Assembly: GCF_006715165.1 (NCBI RefSeq)
Contig: NZ_VFMS01000001.1
Coordinates: 3,162,001-3,226,000, forward strand
Direction of reading: 5' to 3'
DNA: 64,000 bases
From: Arthrobacter sp. SLBN-122
GTDB taxonomy: Bacteria > Actinomycetota > Actinomycetes > Actinomycetales > Micrococcaceae
Below the pieces are notes generated by a model that was not told where the DNA came from, did not search any database, and saw only the letters and a program-made list of their open reading frames with translations. Shown here piece after piece: positions 19,414 through 28,066 of the stretch; position 1 is the stretch's first letter, and the number at the start of each line of letters is the position of its first letter. The position numbers and the translations under genes are program-made.

Positions 19414-20700
19414 TCAGGCTTCCCTGGCGATCGCTTCCTTGGTGGAGGTGGTTTCGTCGGGCTGGAGCGGGTTGCTCGGGCCACCGCCGGAGGGGCGGTT
19501 GAAGTTCCTGGTCAGCATGCCGATGATGGACGTCTTGCCCTGGCTCTTGTTGTAGACGTCGAAGGCGACGGCGATCAGGAGCACCAGGCCCTTGATGATC
19601 TGGGTGAGGTCTGCACCTACGCCGAGGAGCTGGAGGCCGTTATTCAGGACTGCCATGACCAGGCCACCGATGATGGATCCGATGACGGTGCCCACGCCGC
19701 CGGTCACTGCCGCGCCGCCGATGAACACTGCGGCGATGGCGTCCAGTTCCCAGCCGACGCCGTCGAACGGACCTGAGGCGGTGGACCGCCCGACGAAGAT
19801 CATGCCGGCCAGGCCCGCGAGGATGGACATGTTCATCATCACCAGGAAGTTGACCTTCTTGGACTGGACGCCGGACAGCTCTGCTGCATGCCGGTTGCCA
19901 CCCACTGCGTAGACGTGGCGGCCGATGACGGTGCGGGAGGAGATGAAGCCGTAGATCAGGACAAGGACGGCCAGGATCAGGCCGGGGATGGGGAAGGAGG
20001 TGCCCGGACGGCCAGTGGCGAACAGGTACGTGGCGTAGAGAATGGCGGCGCAGATGAGGACCAGCTTCAAGACGGTGACCCACATTTCGGGAACTTCGGC
20101 ACCGAGTGCCTTGGCCCTGGCGCGGGAGCGCAGTTCGCTGACAACCACGAACGCAGCGGCGGCAAGGCCGAGGAGCAGGGTCAGGTTGTTGTAACCTATG
20201 TTGGGTCCTACTTCGGGCAGGTAGCCGGAGCCCAGGTACTGGAAGTCCGAGGGGACCGGGATGGTGTTGGACTTGCCCACGAACTGGTTGAAGCCGCGGA
20301 ACAGGAGCATGCCTGCCAGCGTCACGATGAACGCCGGAATCCCGACGTACGCGGTCCACCAGCCTTGCCAGGCGCCGATCAGGGCGCCCAGGAGCAGGCC
20401 AAGGAGGACCCCGGCATACCAGGGGATACCCCAGTCGCGGATGGCCAGGGCCACCGTGACGCCCACGAAGGCGGCGACGGAGCCGACGGAAAGGTCGATG
20501 TGTCCTGCAATGATCACCAGCACCATGCCGATTGCCAGGATGAGGATGTAGGAGTTGCCGTTGAAGAGGTTGATGACGTTGCCGGAGGTAAGCGTCCGGC
20601 CTTGGGTGGCAATCTGGAAGAAGATGATCAGTGCCACCAGGGCGAAGATCATGCCGAATTGGCGGGTATTCCCGCCAAAAAGCTTCTTGAGGGCATTCAT
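19414..20700 (-). CDS. mmsB: Monosaccharide ABC transporter permease, MmsB/XylH type
   Basis: The product is 428 residues with about eleven membrane spans, longer than RbsC-type permeases (~320) and in the range of XylH/GguB. Conserved stretches: LILAIGMVLVIIAGHIDLSVGSVAAF, IVTLAGMLLFRG, ISSRTVIGRHVYAVGGNRHAAELSGV split across the cytoplasmic EAA-like loop, and FIGGAAVTGGVGTVIGSIIGG near the end. It lies between the ATPase (45 nt upstream) and the binding protein (49 nt downstream). Confidence 0.88.
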   Translation of the reverse strand: MNALKKLFGGNTRQFGMIFALVALIIFFQIATQGRTLTSGNVINLFNGNSYILILAIGMVLVIIAGHIDLSVGSVAAFVGVTVALAIRDWGIPWYAGVLLGLLLGALIGAWQGWWTAYVGIPAFIVTLAGMLLFRGFNQFVGKSNTIPVPSDFQYLGSGYLPEVGPNIGYNNLTLLLGLAAAAFVVVSELRSRARAKALGAEVPEMWVTVLKLVLICAAILYATYLFATGRPGTSFPIPGLILAVLVLIYGFISSRTVIGRHVYAVGGNRHAAELSGVQSKKVNFLVMMNMSILAGLAGMIFVGRSTASGPFDGVGWELDAIAAVFIGGAAVTGGVGTVIGSIIGGLVMAVLNNGLQLLGVGADLTQIIKGLVLLIAVAFDVYNKSQGKTSIIGMLTRNFNRPSGGGPSNPLQPDETTSTKEAIAREA

Positions 20701-20745
20701 GGTTTCAGTCCTTGTGTCCGGAAGGTTCTGGAATGGGCCAGAGGG

Positions 20746-22305
20746 TCAGGCGGCTTTTCGGGTGGCGGAGGTCATCAGCTTCATCAGGCTTTCCTGGGTG
20801 GCCTCGTCCTTGTTCAGGACGCCGGTGATGGCGCCTTCGAAGATCGTGTAGATACGGTCGGACAGGCCCAGGAGCTCGGGGAGCTCCGAGGAGATGACGA
20901 TGACTCCCTTGCCCTGGTTGGCCAGCTGCTGGATGATGCCGTAGATCTCGTACTTGGCGCCGACGTCAATGCCACGCGTGGGCTCGTCCAGGATCAGCAG
21001 GTCGGGATCGGTGAACATCCACTTGGCCAGGACCACCTTTTGCTGGTTGCCGCCCGAGAGTTTGGCGACGCCTTCTTCAACGGAAGGTGTTTTGGTGCGG
21101 AGGGACTTGCGGTACTCCTCGGCCACCGTGAACTCCTGGTTGGCGTCCACCACATAGTTGTGGCTGATCTTGCGCAGGTTCGCTGCCACCGTGGTGGTTT
21201 TGATGTCGTCCAGGAGGTTCAGTCCCAGCGACTTGCGGTCCTCCGTGACATAGCCCAGCCCGGCGTCGATGGCCTGGCGGACATTCTTGAGTGTGACCTC
21301 GCGGCCGTCCTTGTAGATGTGGCCGCTGATGAACCTGCCGTAAGAGCGTCCGAACACCGAGCGGGCCAGCTCGGTTCGCCCTGCGCCCATGAGGCCGGCA
21401 AATCCCACGATCTCGCCACGGCGGACAAAGAAGTTGGAACCCTTGCATACGAGGCGGTCCTGGATGGCGGGGTGGCCCACCGTCCAGTCCTTGACCTCGA
21501 AGAACACTTCGCCGATCTTTGGGGTGTGGTCCGGGAACCGGGACTCGAGGGTCCGCCCCACCATGCCCTTGATGATCCGGTCCTCGTCCACGCCGTCGGC
21601 CTTCACGTCAAGGGTCTCGATGGATTTGCCGTCGCGGATGATGGTGATGGAGTCGGCGATCTGCTCAATCTCGTTGAGTTTGTGGGAAATGATGATGGAC
21701 GTGATGCCCTTGGCCTTGAGCCCGAGCATCAGGTCCAGCAGGTGCTGGGAGTCGGACTCGTTGAGGGCGGCAGTGGGCTCGTCCAGGATCAGGATCTTCA
21801 CGGACTTGTTCAGCGCCTTGGCGATTTCCACCAGCTGCTGCTTGCCCACACCGATTTCCTTGATGGGGGTGTCCGGATCATCCCGGAGGCCCACCCTCGC
21901 CAACAGGTCCAGTGAGCGCAGCCTGGCTTCGGCCCAGTCGATCACGCCCCGCTTGGTGGGTTCGTTGCCAAGGAAGATGTTCTCCATGATGGACAGCTCC
22001 GGGATCAGCGCCAGTTCCTGGTGGATGATCACGATGCCGGCGTGTTCGCTGGCCCGGATGTCCCTGAACTGCTGGACCTGCCCCTGGTAGACGATGTCGC
22101 CGTCGTAGCTTCCGTACGGGTACACGCCGGAGAGGACTTTCATCAGGGTGGACTTCCCGGCGCCGTTCTCGCCGCAAATGGCGTGGATCTCACCGGCCTT
22201 GACCCGGAGGCTAACGTTATCCAACGCTTTAACGCCCGGGAATTCTTTGGTGATGGACCGCATCTCAAGGATGACCGGGTCCGTCTGCGTGGTCTGGGAC
22301 GTCAT
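20746..22305 (-). CDS. mmsA: Monosaccharide ABC transporter ATPase with two NBDs, MmsA/XylG type
   Basis: The product is 519 residues. NBD1 has Walker [10 protein letters not shown], a [13 protein letters not shown] signature and Walker [14 protein letters not shown]2, after about residue 265, has the degenerate [14 protein letters not shown] loop, signature [14 protein letters not shown], and [15 protein letters not shown]. The degenerate second Walker A is normal for this class, which couples with one permease and one binding protein to import pentoses or hexoses. It is the first gene of the operon; GGAGGG lies upstream, and the promoter and ROK-site candidates lie at 22375-22417. Confidence 0.9.
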   Translation of the reverse strand: MTSQTTQTDPVILEMRSITKEFPGVKALDNVSLRVKAGEIHAICGENGAGKSTLMKVLSGVYPYGSYDGDIVYQGQVQQFRDIRASEHAGIVIIHQELALIPELSIMENIFLGNEPTKRGVIDWAEARLRSLDLLARVGLRDDPDTPIKEIGVGKQQLVEIAKALNKSVKILILDEPTAALNESDSQHLLDLMLGLKAKGITSIIISHKLNEIEQIADSITIIRDGKSIETLDVKADGVDEDRIIKGMVGRTLESRFPDHTPKIGEVFFEVKDWTVGHPAIQDRLVCKGSNFFVRRGEIVGFAGLMGAGRTELARSVFGRSYGRFISGHIYKDGREVTLKNVRQAIDAGLGYVTEDRKSLGLNLLDDIKTTTVAANLRKISHNYVVDANQEFTVAEEYRKSLRTKTPSVEEGVAKLSGGNQQKVVLAKWMFTDPDLLILDEPTRGIDVGAKYEIYGIIQQLANQGKGVIVISSELPELLGLSDRIYTIFEGAITGVLNKDEATQESLMKLMTSATRKAA

Positions 22306-22374
22306 GTTGCCCTAACCCTCCAATGCAATGACTTCTTTGTCCGGCCGGCAAAGCGCAGGGCCGTCTGAACCAAA

Positions 22375-22404
22375 AGTAAACTGGATCACAGCTGTTGTCG
22401 TCAA
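22375..22404 (-). promoter_or_regulatory. Candidate promoter of the mmsA-mmsB-chvE operon
   Basis: On the minus strand, TTGACG (22399-22404) and TTTACT (22375-22380) are 18 bp apart, about 70 nt before the mmsA ATG. The -35 box overlaps the 18-bp repeated operator element at 22400-22417, so repressor binding would block polymerase. Confidence 0.6.
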
Positions 22405-22417
22405 GTCTTTAACGCAA
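22400..22417 (-). promoter_or_regulatory. Putative ROK operator, copy upstream of mmsA
   Basis: GTCAAGTCTTTAACGCAA matches 15 of 18 positions with GTCAAGAAGTTAACGCAA at 23661-23678. The two copies flank the ROK regulator gene, one before the transporter operon and one before the regulator itself. The match suggests both are bound by the ROK protein. Confidence 0.65.
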
Positions 22418-22437
22418 TTGCTGGGTAACGATGTGGT

Positions 22438-23628
22438 CTAGGACTTTCTAATCCCGGCGTGCTGGAACACCAGGGCGGCTGCCCCGAGGGCCTCTGCGCG
22501 GTCTCCCAGGGAGGACATGGTGAGGGTTGTGGTTTCGCCGATGACCGGCACCGCATGGCGGATGAGCCCCCTCCGAATGGGGTCCAGCAGGATGTCTCCA
22601 AGGCCTGCCAGCGGTCCGCCCACCACGATCACCTCGGGATTGATCAGGTTGGCCACATTGCCCAGCGCGCGCCCTACCGCCAACCCCGCATCGTCCACCA
22701 CGCGGAGGGTGGCGGAGTCCCTGTTCAGGGCCTTGCGGACAATGTCCGCAGGTGTCAGGGGAGGGTCATCGCCCCGGCTGAGGAGTTCAATCATGGTGGT
22801 GGTGGACGCTATGGTTTCAAGGCATCCGCGGTTGCCGCAGCGGCACACCAGGCCCTGCTCGTGGATGGTGGCGTGGCCGATTTCGCCGGTGATCCCCACG
22901 TTGCCGTAGTAGGGCGAACCGTTGAGGATCAAGCCGGCGCCGATGCCGGACCCGATCTTCAGGAACAGCAGGTTGCTGACCCCCGAATGTTGCCCCCACG
23001 TCACTTCGGACCAGGCCCCCAGATTGGCGTCGTTGTCAACAAAGACGGGGATTCTCAAGGTTTCCTCAAGATGCTGAAGGATGTTGATTCCCACCCATTC
23101 GGGAAGGATTGCGCCCTGGGCCACCGTCCCGGTCCGCCGGTCGATAGGGCCGGGAATGCCGACGCCGGCGCCCACCACCGAGGTGCGTTCCACCCCGCTT
23201 TCCCGGAGCAGTTTCTCCAGCAGGTCCACCGCCGCCTGGATGCCTTCCTCCGCCTGGTGCCCCAAGGGGAGGAGGACCGATTCTTCGGCGATGACATGGT
23301 AGCTGAGCGAGGCCAGCACCACCCGCAGGTGCCGCCGCCCGAAGTCGATTCCCACTGCTACCGCACCATTGCTGTTCAGCCGTACATTCAGGGCCCGGCG
23401 GCCGGAGCTGGTGATGGGTTCGGTGGACGCCAGGCCGGAGTCCAGCATGATTTTCACGATGTTCGAGACAGTGGCCGTGGAGAGTCCCGTCTGCCGGGCG
23501 AGCTCCGCCTGCGTGGACGGGCCGCCCATGAGTGCCTCAATGATCCGCTGCTGGTTCAGCTGCCGCAGGGCGGATTGCGAACCGGGGTTCTTGGGCTTGC
23601 TCCTCGTTGAGCGCGTGGTTGCGGACAT
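22438..23628 (-). CDS. ROK family transcriptional repressor (XylR/NagC-like)
   Basis: The product is 396 residues. An N-terminal winged helix (about 20-80: IIEALMGGPSTQAELARQTGLSTATVSNIVKIML) binds DNA. The ROK sugar-kinase-like domain follows: VGIDFGRRHLRVVLA, VGAGVGIPGPIDRRTG, VFVDNDANLGAWSE, and the zinc-site region GEIGHATIHEQGLVCRCGNRGCLE with the Cys/His ligands intact. Such proteins usually repress sugar uptake genes and release DNA on sugar binding. It lies upstream of and parallel to the monosaccharide ABC operon, which it most likely controls together with its own gene. Confidence 0.9.
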   Translation of the reverse strand: MSATTRSTRSKPKNPGSQSALRQLNQQRIIEALMGGPSTQAELARQTGLSTATVSNIVKIMLDSGLASTEPITSSGRRALNVRLNSNGAVAVGIDFGRRHLRVVLASLSYHVIAEESVLLPLGHQAEEGIQAAVDLLEKLLRESGVERTSVVGAGVGIPGPIDRRTGTVAQGAILPEWVGINILQHLEETLRIPVFVDNDANLGAWSEVTWGQHSGVSNLLFLKIGSGIGAGLILNGSPYYGNVGITGEIGHATIHEQGLVCRCGNRGCLETIASTTTMIELLSRGDDPPLTPADIVRKALNRDSATLRVVDDAGLAVGRALGNVANLINPEVIVVGGPLAGLGDILLDPIRRGLIRHAVPVIGETTTLTMSSLGDRAEALGAAALVFQHAGIRKS

Positions 23629-23660
23629 GCTAAGAAGATTGCCCTATCGCTGCTCTTGTA

Positions 23661-23678
23661 GTCAAGAAGTTAACGCAA
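23661..23678 (-). promoter_or_regulatory. Putative ROK operator, copy upstream of the regulator gene
   Basis: GTCAAGAAGTTAACGCAA lies 33 nt before the ROK start codon. It contains, read on the minus strand, TTGAC as a possible -35. See the matching copy at 22400-22417. It points to autoregulation. Confidence 0.6.
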
Positions 23679-23866
23679 GGCCGCGCGGGTGTGGGGCGAA
23701 CCCACGGCCAAATAACCGCTCCGGCGTTTCCGTGCATTCCGTCCCGCGCCGGCCCCGGCCGGGTCCAAACGACCCGCCGTCCTTTCCATGCGGCTGGCTA
23801 GGCTGGAACATGAGATCAGTCCGGCCCTTCCATTTTTTGTGGACAGGGATAAAGAAGGTGGTAACG

Positions 23867-24736
23867 ATGCTGCTGTCCGTCCTGCAGGCGAACGCTGTGG
23901 TCCTGGACGTCGAGGCCAATCTTCGGACCATTGAGGACGCAGCCAAAAGGGCCGCGGATGCGGGCGCCCACCTGCTCCTGACACCGGAACTGTTCCCCGT
24001 CGGCTACGCCCCGCTCCGGGTGCGGGACGAGTTGGACGCGGCAGGCATTCCGGCCATCCGCGAACGGCTGGCCGGCATTGCCCGCCGGAACGGCATCGCA
24101 CTGGTCTACAGCCTGCCCGCCGAAGCGGCCGGTGGCAGCGGCGGTGACGTGGGGGGCGCCAGTACGCACGGGTGGCACATTTCAGCGACCCTGGTGGATG
24201 CCGCCGGGACCGAAATCCTGAGATACAACAAGGTGCACCTCTTCGGCGATGAGGAACGCAAGGCGTTCGTGGCAGCCGCGGAACCTCCCGCCGTCGTGGA
24301 TTTCAATGGTGTCCGCACCTCACTGCTGATCTGCTACGACATCGAGTTTCCTGAGGCTTCCCGGGCGGCCGCCGGCCGCGGCGCGGAACTGCTCCTGGTC
24401 CCCACGGCGCTGTCCGCCGGTTACGAGGCCGTACCCCAGGTACTTATCCGCGCCCGGGCCCTGGAAAGCCAGCTGAACGTGGCATATGCCAACCACTGTG
24501 GCTCCGAGGACGCCTACACCTTTGGCGGAGGCAGTGTAGTGGCAGGGCCCAACGGCGGACTCCTCGCCGAAGCAGGCGACGCTCCGGCACTGCTTTTCGC
24601 AGAGGTGGGACCGGACGCCGTCCGGGCAGCCAGAAACGACGTGCCGTACCTGCGGGAGCGCCGGCCGGACCTGTACCGGGAATGGGAGGCCGGCCTGGCA
24701 GCGGAAACAGGCCAGCCCGGGGATGGCAGGCCCTAA
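23867..24736 (+). CDS. Nitrilase-superfamily amidase, probable 5-aminovaleramidase
   Basis: The product is 289 residues with a complete nitrilase-fold catalytic triad: Glu41 (LLTPELFP), Lys122 (RYNKVHLFGDEE) and Cys156 (LLICYDIEFPE). These enzymes hydrolyse C-N bonds of amides. Because a lysine 2-monooxygenase-like gene lies in the same cluster, the natural guess is DavA-type hydrolysis of 5-aminovaleramide to 5-aminovalerate. A generic omega-amidase is the alternative. The ATG at 23867 follows AAGGTGG; the longer open frame to 23369 overlaps the ROK gene and is not real. It converges with the PucR regulator gene. Confidence 0.85.
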   Translation: MLLSVLQANAVVLDVEANLRTIEDAAKRAADAGAHLLLTPELFPVGYAPLRVRDELDAAGIPAIRERLAGIARRNGIALVYSLPAEAAGGSGGDVGGASTHGWHISATLVDAAGTEILRYNKVHLFGDEERKAFVAAAEPPAVVDFNGVRTSLLICYDIEFPEASRAAAGRGAELLLVPTALSAGYEAVPQVLIRARALESQLNVAYANHCGSEDAYTFGGGSVVAGPNGGLLAEAGDAPALLFAEVGPDAVRAARNDVPYLRERRPDLYREWEAGLAAETGQPGDGRP

Positions 24737-24758
24737 CCGCCACCGCCGTCCCGCCCGG

Positions 24759-26366
24759 TTAGCCCGTCCCGCCGGTCAGCCCATCGGTGTACTGCAGTGC
24801 GATCCATAGCTCCGCCCGGACCTGCGCCTGGTTCAGGTCCAGCTGGAGCATCTCGGCGAGGACCCCGATCTGCCGCCGCACGCTGTTGCGGTGCAGCCCC
24901 AGCAGCTTGGCAGAACCGTCCCAGCTGCCGTTTTCGCCCAGCCAGCCGCGGAGGACGGCCAGCAGCGGATCACGCCGGTCCGGTTCAAGCGCCAGGACCG
25001 GCTGCAGGAGCCGTTCGGCCAGCAGGGTCCCGGCCTCACGGCCAAGCAGGCCGGTGACCGACCAGGAGACCTCACCGGCCCGGATGCTTTGCCCGCTTCT
25101 CTGGACCCGGGTCCGCAGGGAGGTGGCCCGCTGGTATGCGGCGGGAAGGCCGGCCAGCTCGGTGGGTTCGCCAATGACCAGGCGCCACCCGAGCTTCTCG
25201 ACGTCGGCAAGCAGCGCATCGTCCACCTTGAGCCGGGTCATTGCGGCGAACCCGTAGTCCGTGATCTCCACCAGCTTCGTATCAAAGATCCGTCGCCACT
25301 GCAGCAGTTCCCTGACGGGGCTGTCTCCCGCCGGCCACTCCGGTGCCTCCACCTTGACGCCCTGGAGGACCCGGACAGGCGCGGACCGGGTGGAGGACAG
25401 GCTTTGGGCCAGCAGGTCCTTGAGTCCGTTGAGGTGCTTGCTGTCCCCGCTGCTGAGGCTTTCGGGATGCAGCAGGACGGCGGTGGCAAGCTGGCTGGGA
25501 GCCAGGGACCCGCTGGTCCGCTGCCGGACCAGCAGCTCCAGCAGTCCCACGGCGGACTGGACCATGTTGTTCTGGGCGGGGGTCAGCGGAACGTCGGAAC
25601 CCAGGATCAGGGCGCCGAGGTTGGCGTCCCGGGTGCTTCGCAGGGGGTGTCCCACCACCAGCGCGGAGCCGGGCTGGTCAAAACCGTCCATTTCCACGCG
25701 GGGGCCGCGGCCGGACAACAGCCGTTCCAGCATGGGTTCCAGCAGGGAAAGTTCGACGGCGGTGCTGCCGCCGGCACTGGTGCCGCGCGCCCGTACCCGG
25801 CCGTCCGCTCCCACCATCACCGCCCAAACGGGCACGCGCTGGACCAGCGCGGCCAGCAGTTCATGTTCCGCTTTGGGGGAGAGGATGGCGCGCATGAGTT
25901 GCCTGTTGGTCTCTGCCAGCTGCCGGAAGACCCTGGCGTTGTCGGTCTCCAGGAGTTGTGAAAACTGCAGCCCGATCGCCGCGAAGGGGAGCGACTCCGG
26001 CACCTCGAACAAGGTGAGGTTGTGCCGCCGGCATGCCTCAAGGACCACGTCCGGGACGGCGTCGAAGTATGGCCTGATCCCGAAGCCCAGGGCCGCGACC
26101 TTGGCGTCGACCAGCCGCCGGACATAGGCGTCAACGCTCGCGGCTGATCCGCCGTCGCCAAGGAAGGGAAGGCCGGCGGTGAGCAGGAATTCGCCCTCCG
26201 GAAGGTAGGGCGTGGGGTCCTCCAGCTCGCTGGGCTCAACCCACCGCAGCAGGCGGCCGCCGCTGCCGCCGTCGTGAAGCATTTTCAACACCGGCGGCAG
26301 CTGGTCAAGGAACTGCTGTAGGGTGACGAAGCTCAGCCGTCCGGACGTGGCAGCCTCAGCGGGCAT
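24759..26366 (-). CDS. PucR/CdaR family transcriptional regulator
   Basis: The product is about 535 residues. The N-terminal PucR domain is visible (SFVTLQQFLDQLPPVLKMLHDG, AGLPFLGDGGSAASVDAYV, RRHNLTLFEVPESLPFAAI). The C-terminal end carries the PucR helix-turn-helix: RDPLLAVLRGWLGENGSWDGSAKLLGLHRNSVRRQIG is read over about residues 475-512. Family members control purine, amino acid or carboxylate catabolism. It sits between the amidase and the amino acid permease and is divergent from the permease, with a 173-bp shared control region. The frame is open to 26429; the ATG at 26366 was chosen because the family domain begins soon after. Confidence 0.88.
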   Translation of the reverse strand: MPAEAATSGRLSFVTLQQFLDQLPPVLKMLHDGGSGGRLLRWVEPSELEDPTPYLPEGEFLLTAGLPFLGDGGSAASVDAYVRRLVDAKVAALGFGIRPYFDAVPDVVLEACRRHNLTLFEVPESLPFAAIGLQFSQLLETDNARVFRQLAETNRQLMRAILSPKAEHELLAALVQRVPVWAVMVGADGRVRARGTSAGGSTAVELSLLEPMLERLLSGRGPRVEMDGFDQPGSALVVGHPLRSTRDANLGALILGSDVPLTPAQNNMVQSAVGLLELLVRQRTSGSLAPSQLATAVLLHPESLSSGDSKHLNGLKDLLAQSLSSTRSAPVRVLQGVKVEAPEWPAGDSPVRELLQWRRIFDTKLVEITDYGFAAMTRLKVDDALLADVEKLGWRLVIGEPTELAGLPAAYQRATSLRTRVQRSGQSIRAGEVSWSVTGLLGREAGTLLAERLLQPVLALEPDRRDPLLAVLRGWLGENGSWDGSAKLLGLHRNSVRRQIGVLAEMLQLDLNQAQVRAELWIALQYTDGLTGGTG

Positions 26367-26476
26367 GGTTGGATACGTCCCGCCAGCCGCGTCTTTTGAC
26401 CGCTCCGGCCTCATGGCGGCCCTGTGCATTAAGTCTCATGGTGGATCACTATAAGTCATTTTGCACCGGGCTGAGA

Positions 26477-26494
26477 GTTGGCTCACATGCCAAC
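26477..26494. promoter_or_regulatory. Short inverted repeat upstream of the permease
   Basis: GTTGGC (26477-26482) and GCCAAC (26489-26494) are separated by 6 nt, 46 nt before the permease start. It is a plausible binding site for the divergent PucR regulator; no second copy was found. Confidence 0.35.
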
Positions 26495-26539
26495 CTTGGG
26501 GAGGGGAAACCGACAACTACTTCTGAAGGGACGTCAACG

Positions 26540-28066
26540 GTGACTGTGCCTGTGACCACCGAAAAAACCATTGCGCCCAGCGTCGGGCGGCCCGGCCTCC
26601 GGGCCCAGCTGCTGCGCCGCAAACCGATCGGCCAGATGGTCAGCGAGGCCGGAAGCAGCGAGGGCGGGACCGCGCTGGTGCGCAGCTTCGGCGTCCTCCA
26701 CCTGACCATGATCAGCGTCGGTGCCACCCTGGGAACCGGCATCCTGGTGATCCTTGGCGAATCGGTTCCGCTGGCCGGCCCGGCCATCTGGATCTCGTTC
26801 GTCATAGCCGGCCTGGCCGCGTTGCTCTCCGCGGTGTCGTACGCCGAAATGGCCGGCCTGGTCCCCGTCGCGGGCTCGAGCTACTCCTACTCCTACGCGA
26901 CGATGGGCGAGGGCATGGCATGGATCTGCGGGTGGTGCCTGGTCCTGGAGTACGCCGTCTCGGTCGCCGCGGTTGCCGTGGGCGCCGGCCAGTATGTCAA
27001 CGAGACGCTGGCGGTCTTCGGCCAGGTGCTCCCTGATGCCATGTCGCAGCCTCCCGGGGACGGGGGACTGGTGAACCTTCCAGCGATGGCCATCGTGGTG
27101 CTGGCCACGGTCCTGCTGGTCCGCGGTGCCCGTGAAAGTGCCTGGATCAACACGGCCATCGTCATCATCAAGGTCGGCATCCTGCTGTTCTTCTGCGCCG
27201 TTGCCTTTACCGCCTTCAACGCCGGCAACTTTGAACCGCTCCTGCCCATGGGCGCCGCGGGTGTGTCCGCAGCAGCCTCGCGGGTGTTCTTCTCCTACAT
27301 CGGCTTCGACGCCGCATCCACTGCCGGTGAAGAGGCAAAGAACCCCAAGCGCGATCTTCCCCGCGCCATCCTGCTGTCCATGGTGATCGTCACCAGCATC
27401 TACGTCCTCGTGGCCGTCGCCGCCATCGGCGCCCGGCCCTGGGGCTGGTTCGACGGAACCGAAGCCGCCCTGGTCCAGATCCTCGAGGAGACAACCCACC
27501 AGCCCTGGATCGCCCTGGTCTTCTCCGTCGGTGCCGTCCTTGCCATCGCCAGCATCGTGCTCACGGTCCTGTACGGCCAGACCCGCATCCTGCTCTCGAT
27601 GTCCCGGGACGGCCTCGTGCCCAAAGTCTTCGGACGCGTATCTGCCCGGACCGGCACCCCGGCAGCAGGAACCCTGATCGTTGGCACCGCCGTCGCACTG
27701 ACCGCGGGGCTGGTCCCGCTCGGTGCCCTCGCCGACGCCACCAGCATCGGAACCCTGTTTGCCTTTGCGCTGGTCAACGTCGCCGTCATCTACCTGCGGC
27801 GCAACCGCCCGGACCTGAAGCGCAGCTTCCGGGTGCCGCTGTACCCCATGACTCCCGTGCTGGGCACACTGATGTGCGCCTACCTGATGGCGAACCTTGG
27901 CGCCGATACCTGGGTTGTCTTCGGCGCCTGGATGCTCGTGGGAATCGCCATCTACTTCGGCTATGGACGCCGGAACTCGAAGGTAGCGGCTCTCAGCGAG
28001 TCCGACTACCGTGAACTGACCGCAAAGGCCCCGAGCCAGGAACCTGTGAAAGCAGAACTATCATGA
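26540..28066 (+). CDS. APC family amino acid permease
   Basis: The product is 508 residues with twelve or more predicted spans and APC features: SVGATLGTGILVILGE in TM1, ALLSAVSYAEMAGLVPVAGSSYSYSYATMGE (TM2-3 region, cationic amino acid transporter style), FFSYIGFDAASTAGEEAKNPKRDLP, and RILLSMSRDGLVPK. These resemble the CAT-like cationic amino acid transporters, which fits lysine uptake. The GTG at 26540 has AGGGA 8 nt upstream; the frame is open to 26369. Its stop overlaps the oxidase ATG by 4 nt. Confidence 0.88.
   Translation: MTVPVTTEKTIAPSVGRPGLRAQLLRRKPIGQMVSEAGSSEGGTALVRSFGVLHLTMISVGATLGTGILVILGESVPLAGPAIWISFVIAGLAALLSAVSYAEMAGLVPVAGSSYSYSYATMGEGMAWICGWCLVLEYAVSVAAVAVGAGQYVNETLAVFGQVLPDAMSQPPGDGGLVNLPAMAIVVLATVLLVRGARESAWINTAIVIIKVGILLFFCAVAFTAFNAGNFEPLLPMGAAGVSAAASRVFFSYIGFDAASTAGEEAKNPKRDLPRAILLSMVIVTSIYVLVAVAAIGARPWGWFDGTEAALVQILEETTHQPWIALVFSVGAVLAIASIVLTVLYGQTRILLSMSRDGLVPKVFGRVSARTGTPAAGTLIVGTAVALTAGLVPLGALADATSIGTLFAFALVNVAVIYLRRNRPDLKRSFRVPLYPMTPVLGTLMCAYLMANLGADTWVVFGAWMLVGIAIYFGYGRRNSKVAALSESDYRELTAKAPSQEPVKAELS

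Noticed and set aside
23369..23866. N-terminal extension of the nitrilase-family gene
   Set aside because: The extension overlaps the ROK regulator on the other strand and lacks a start site; ATG 23867 has a ribosome binding site and opens the fold.
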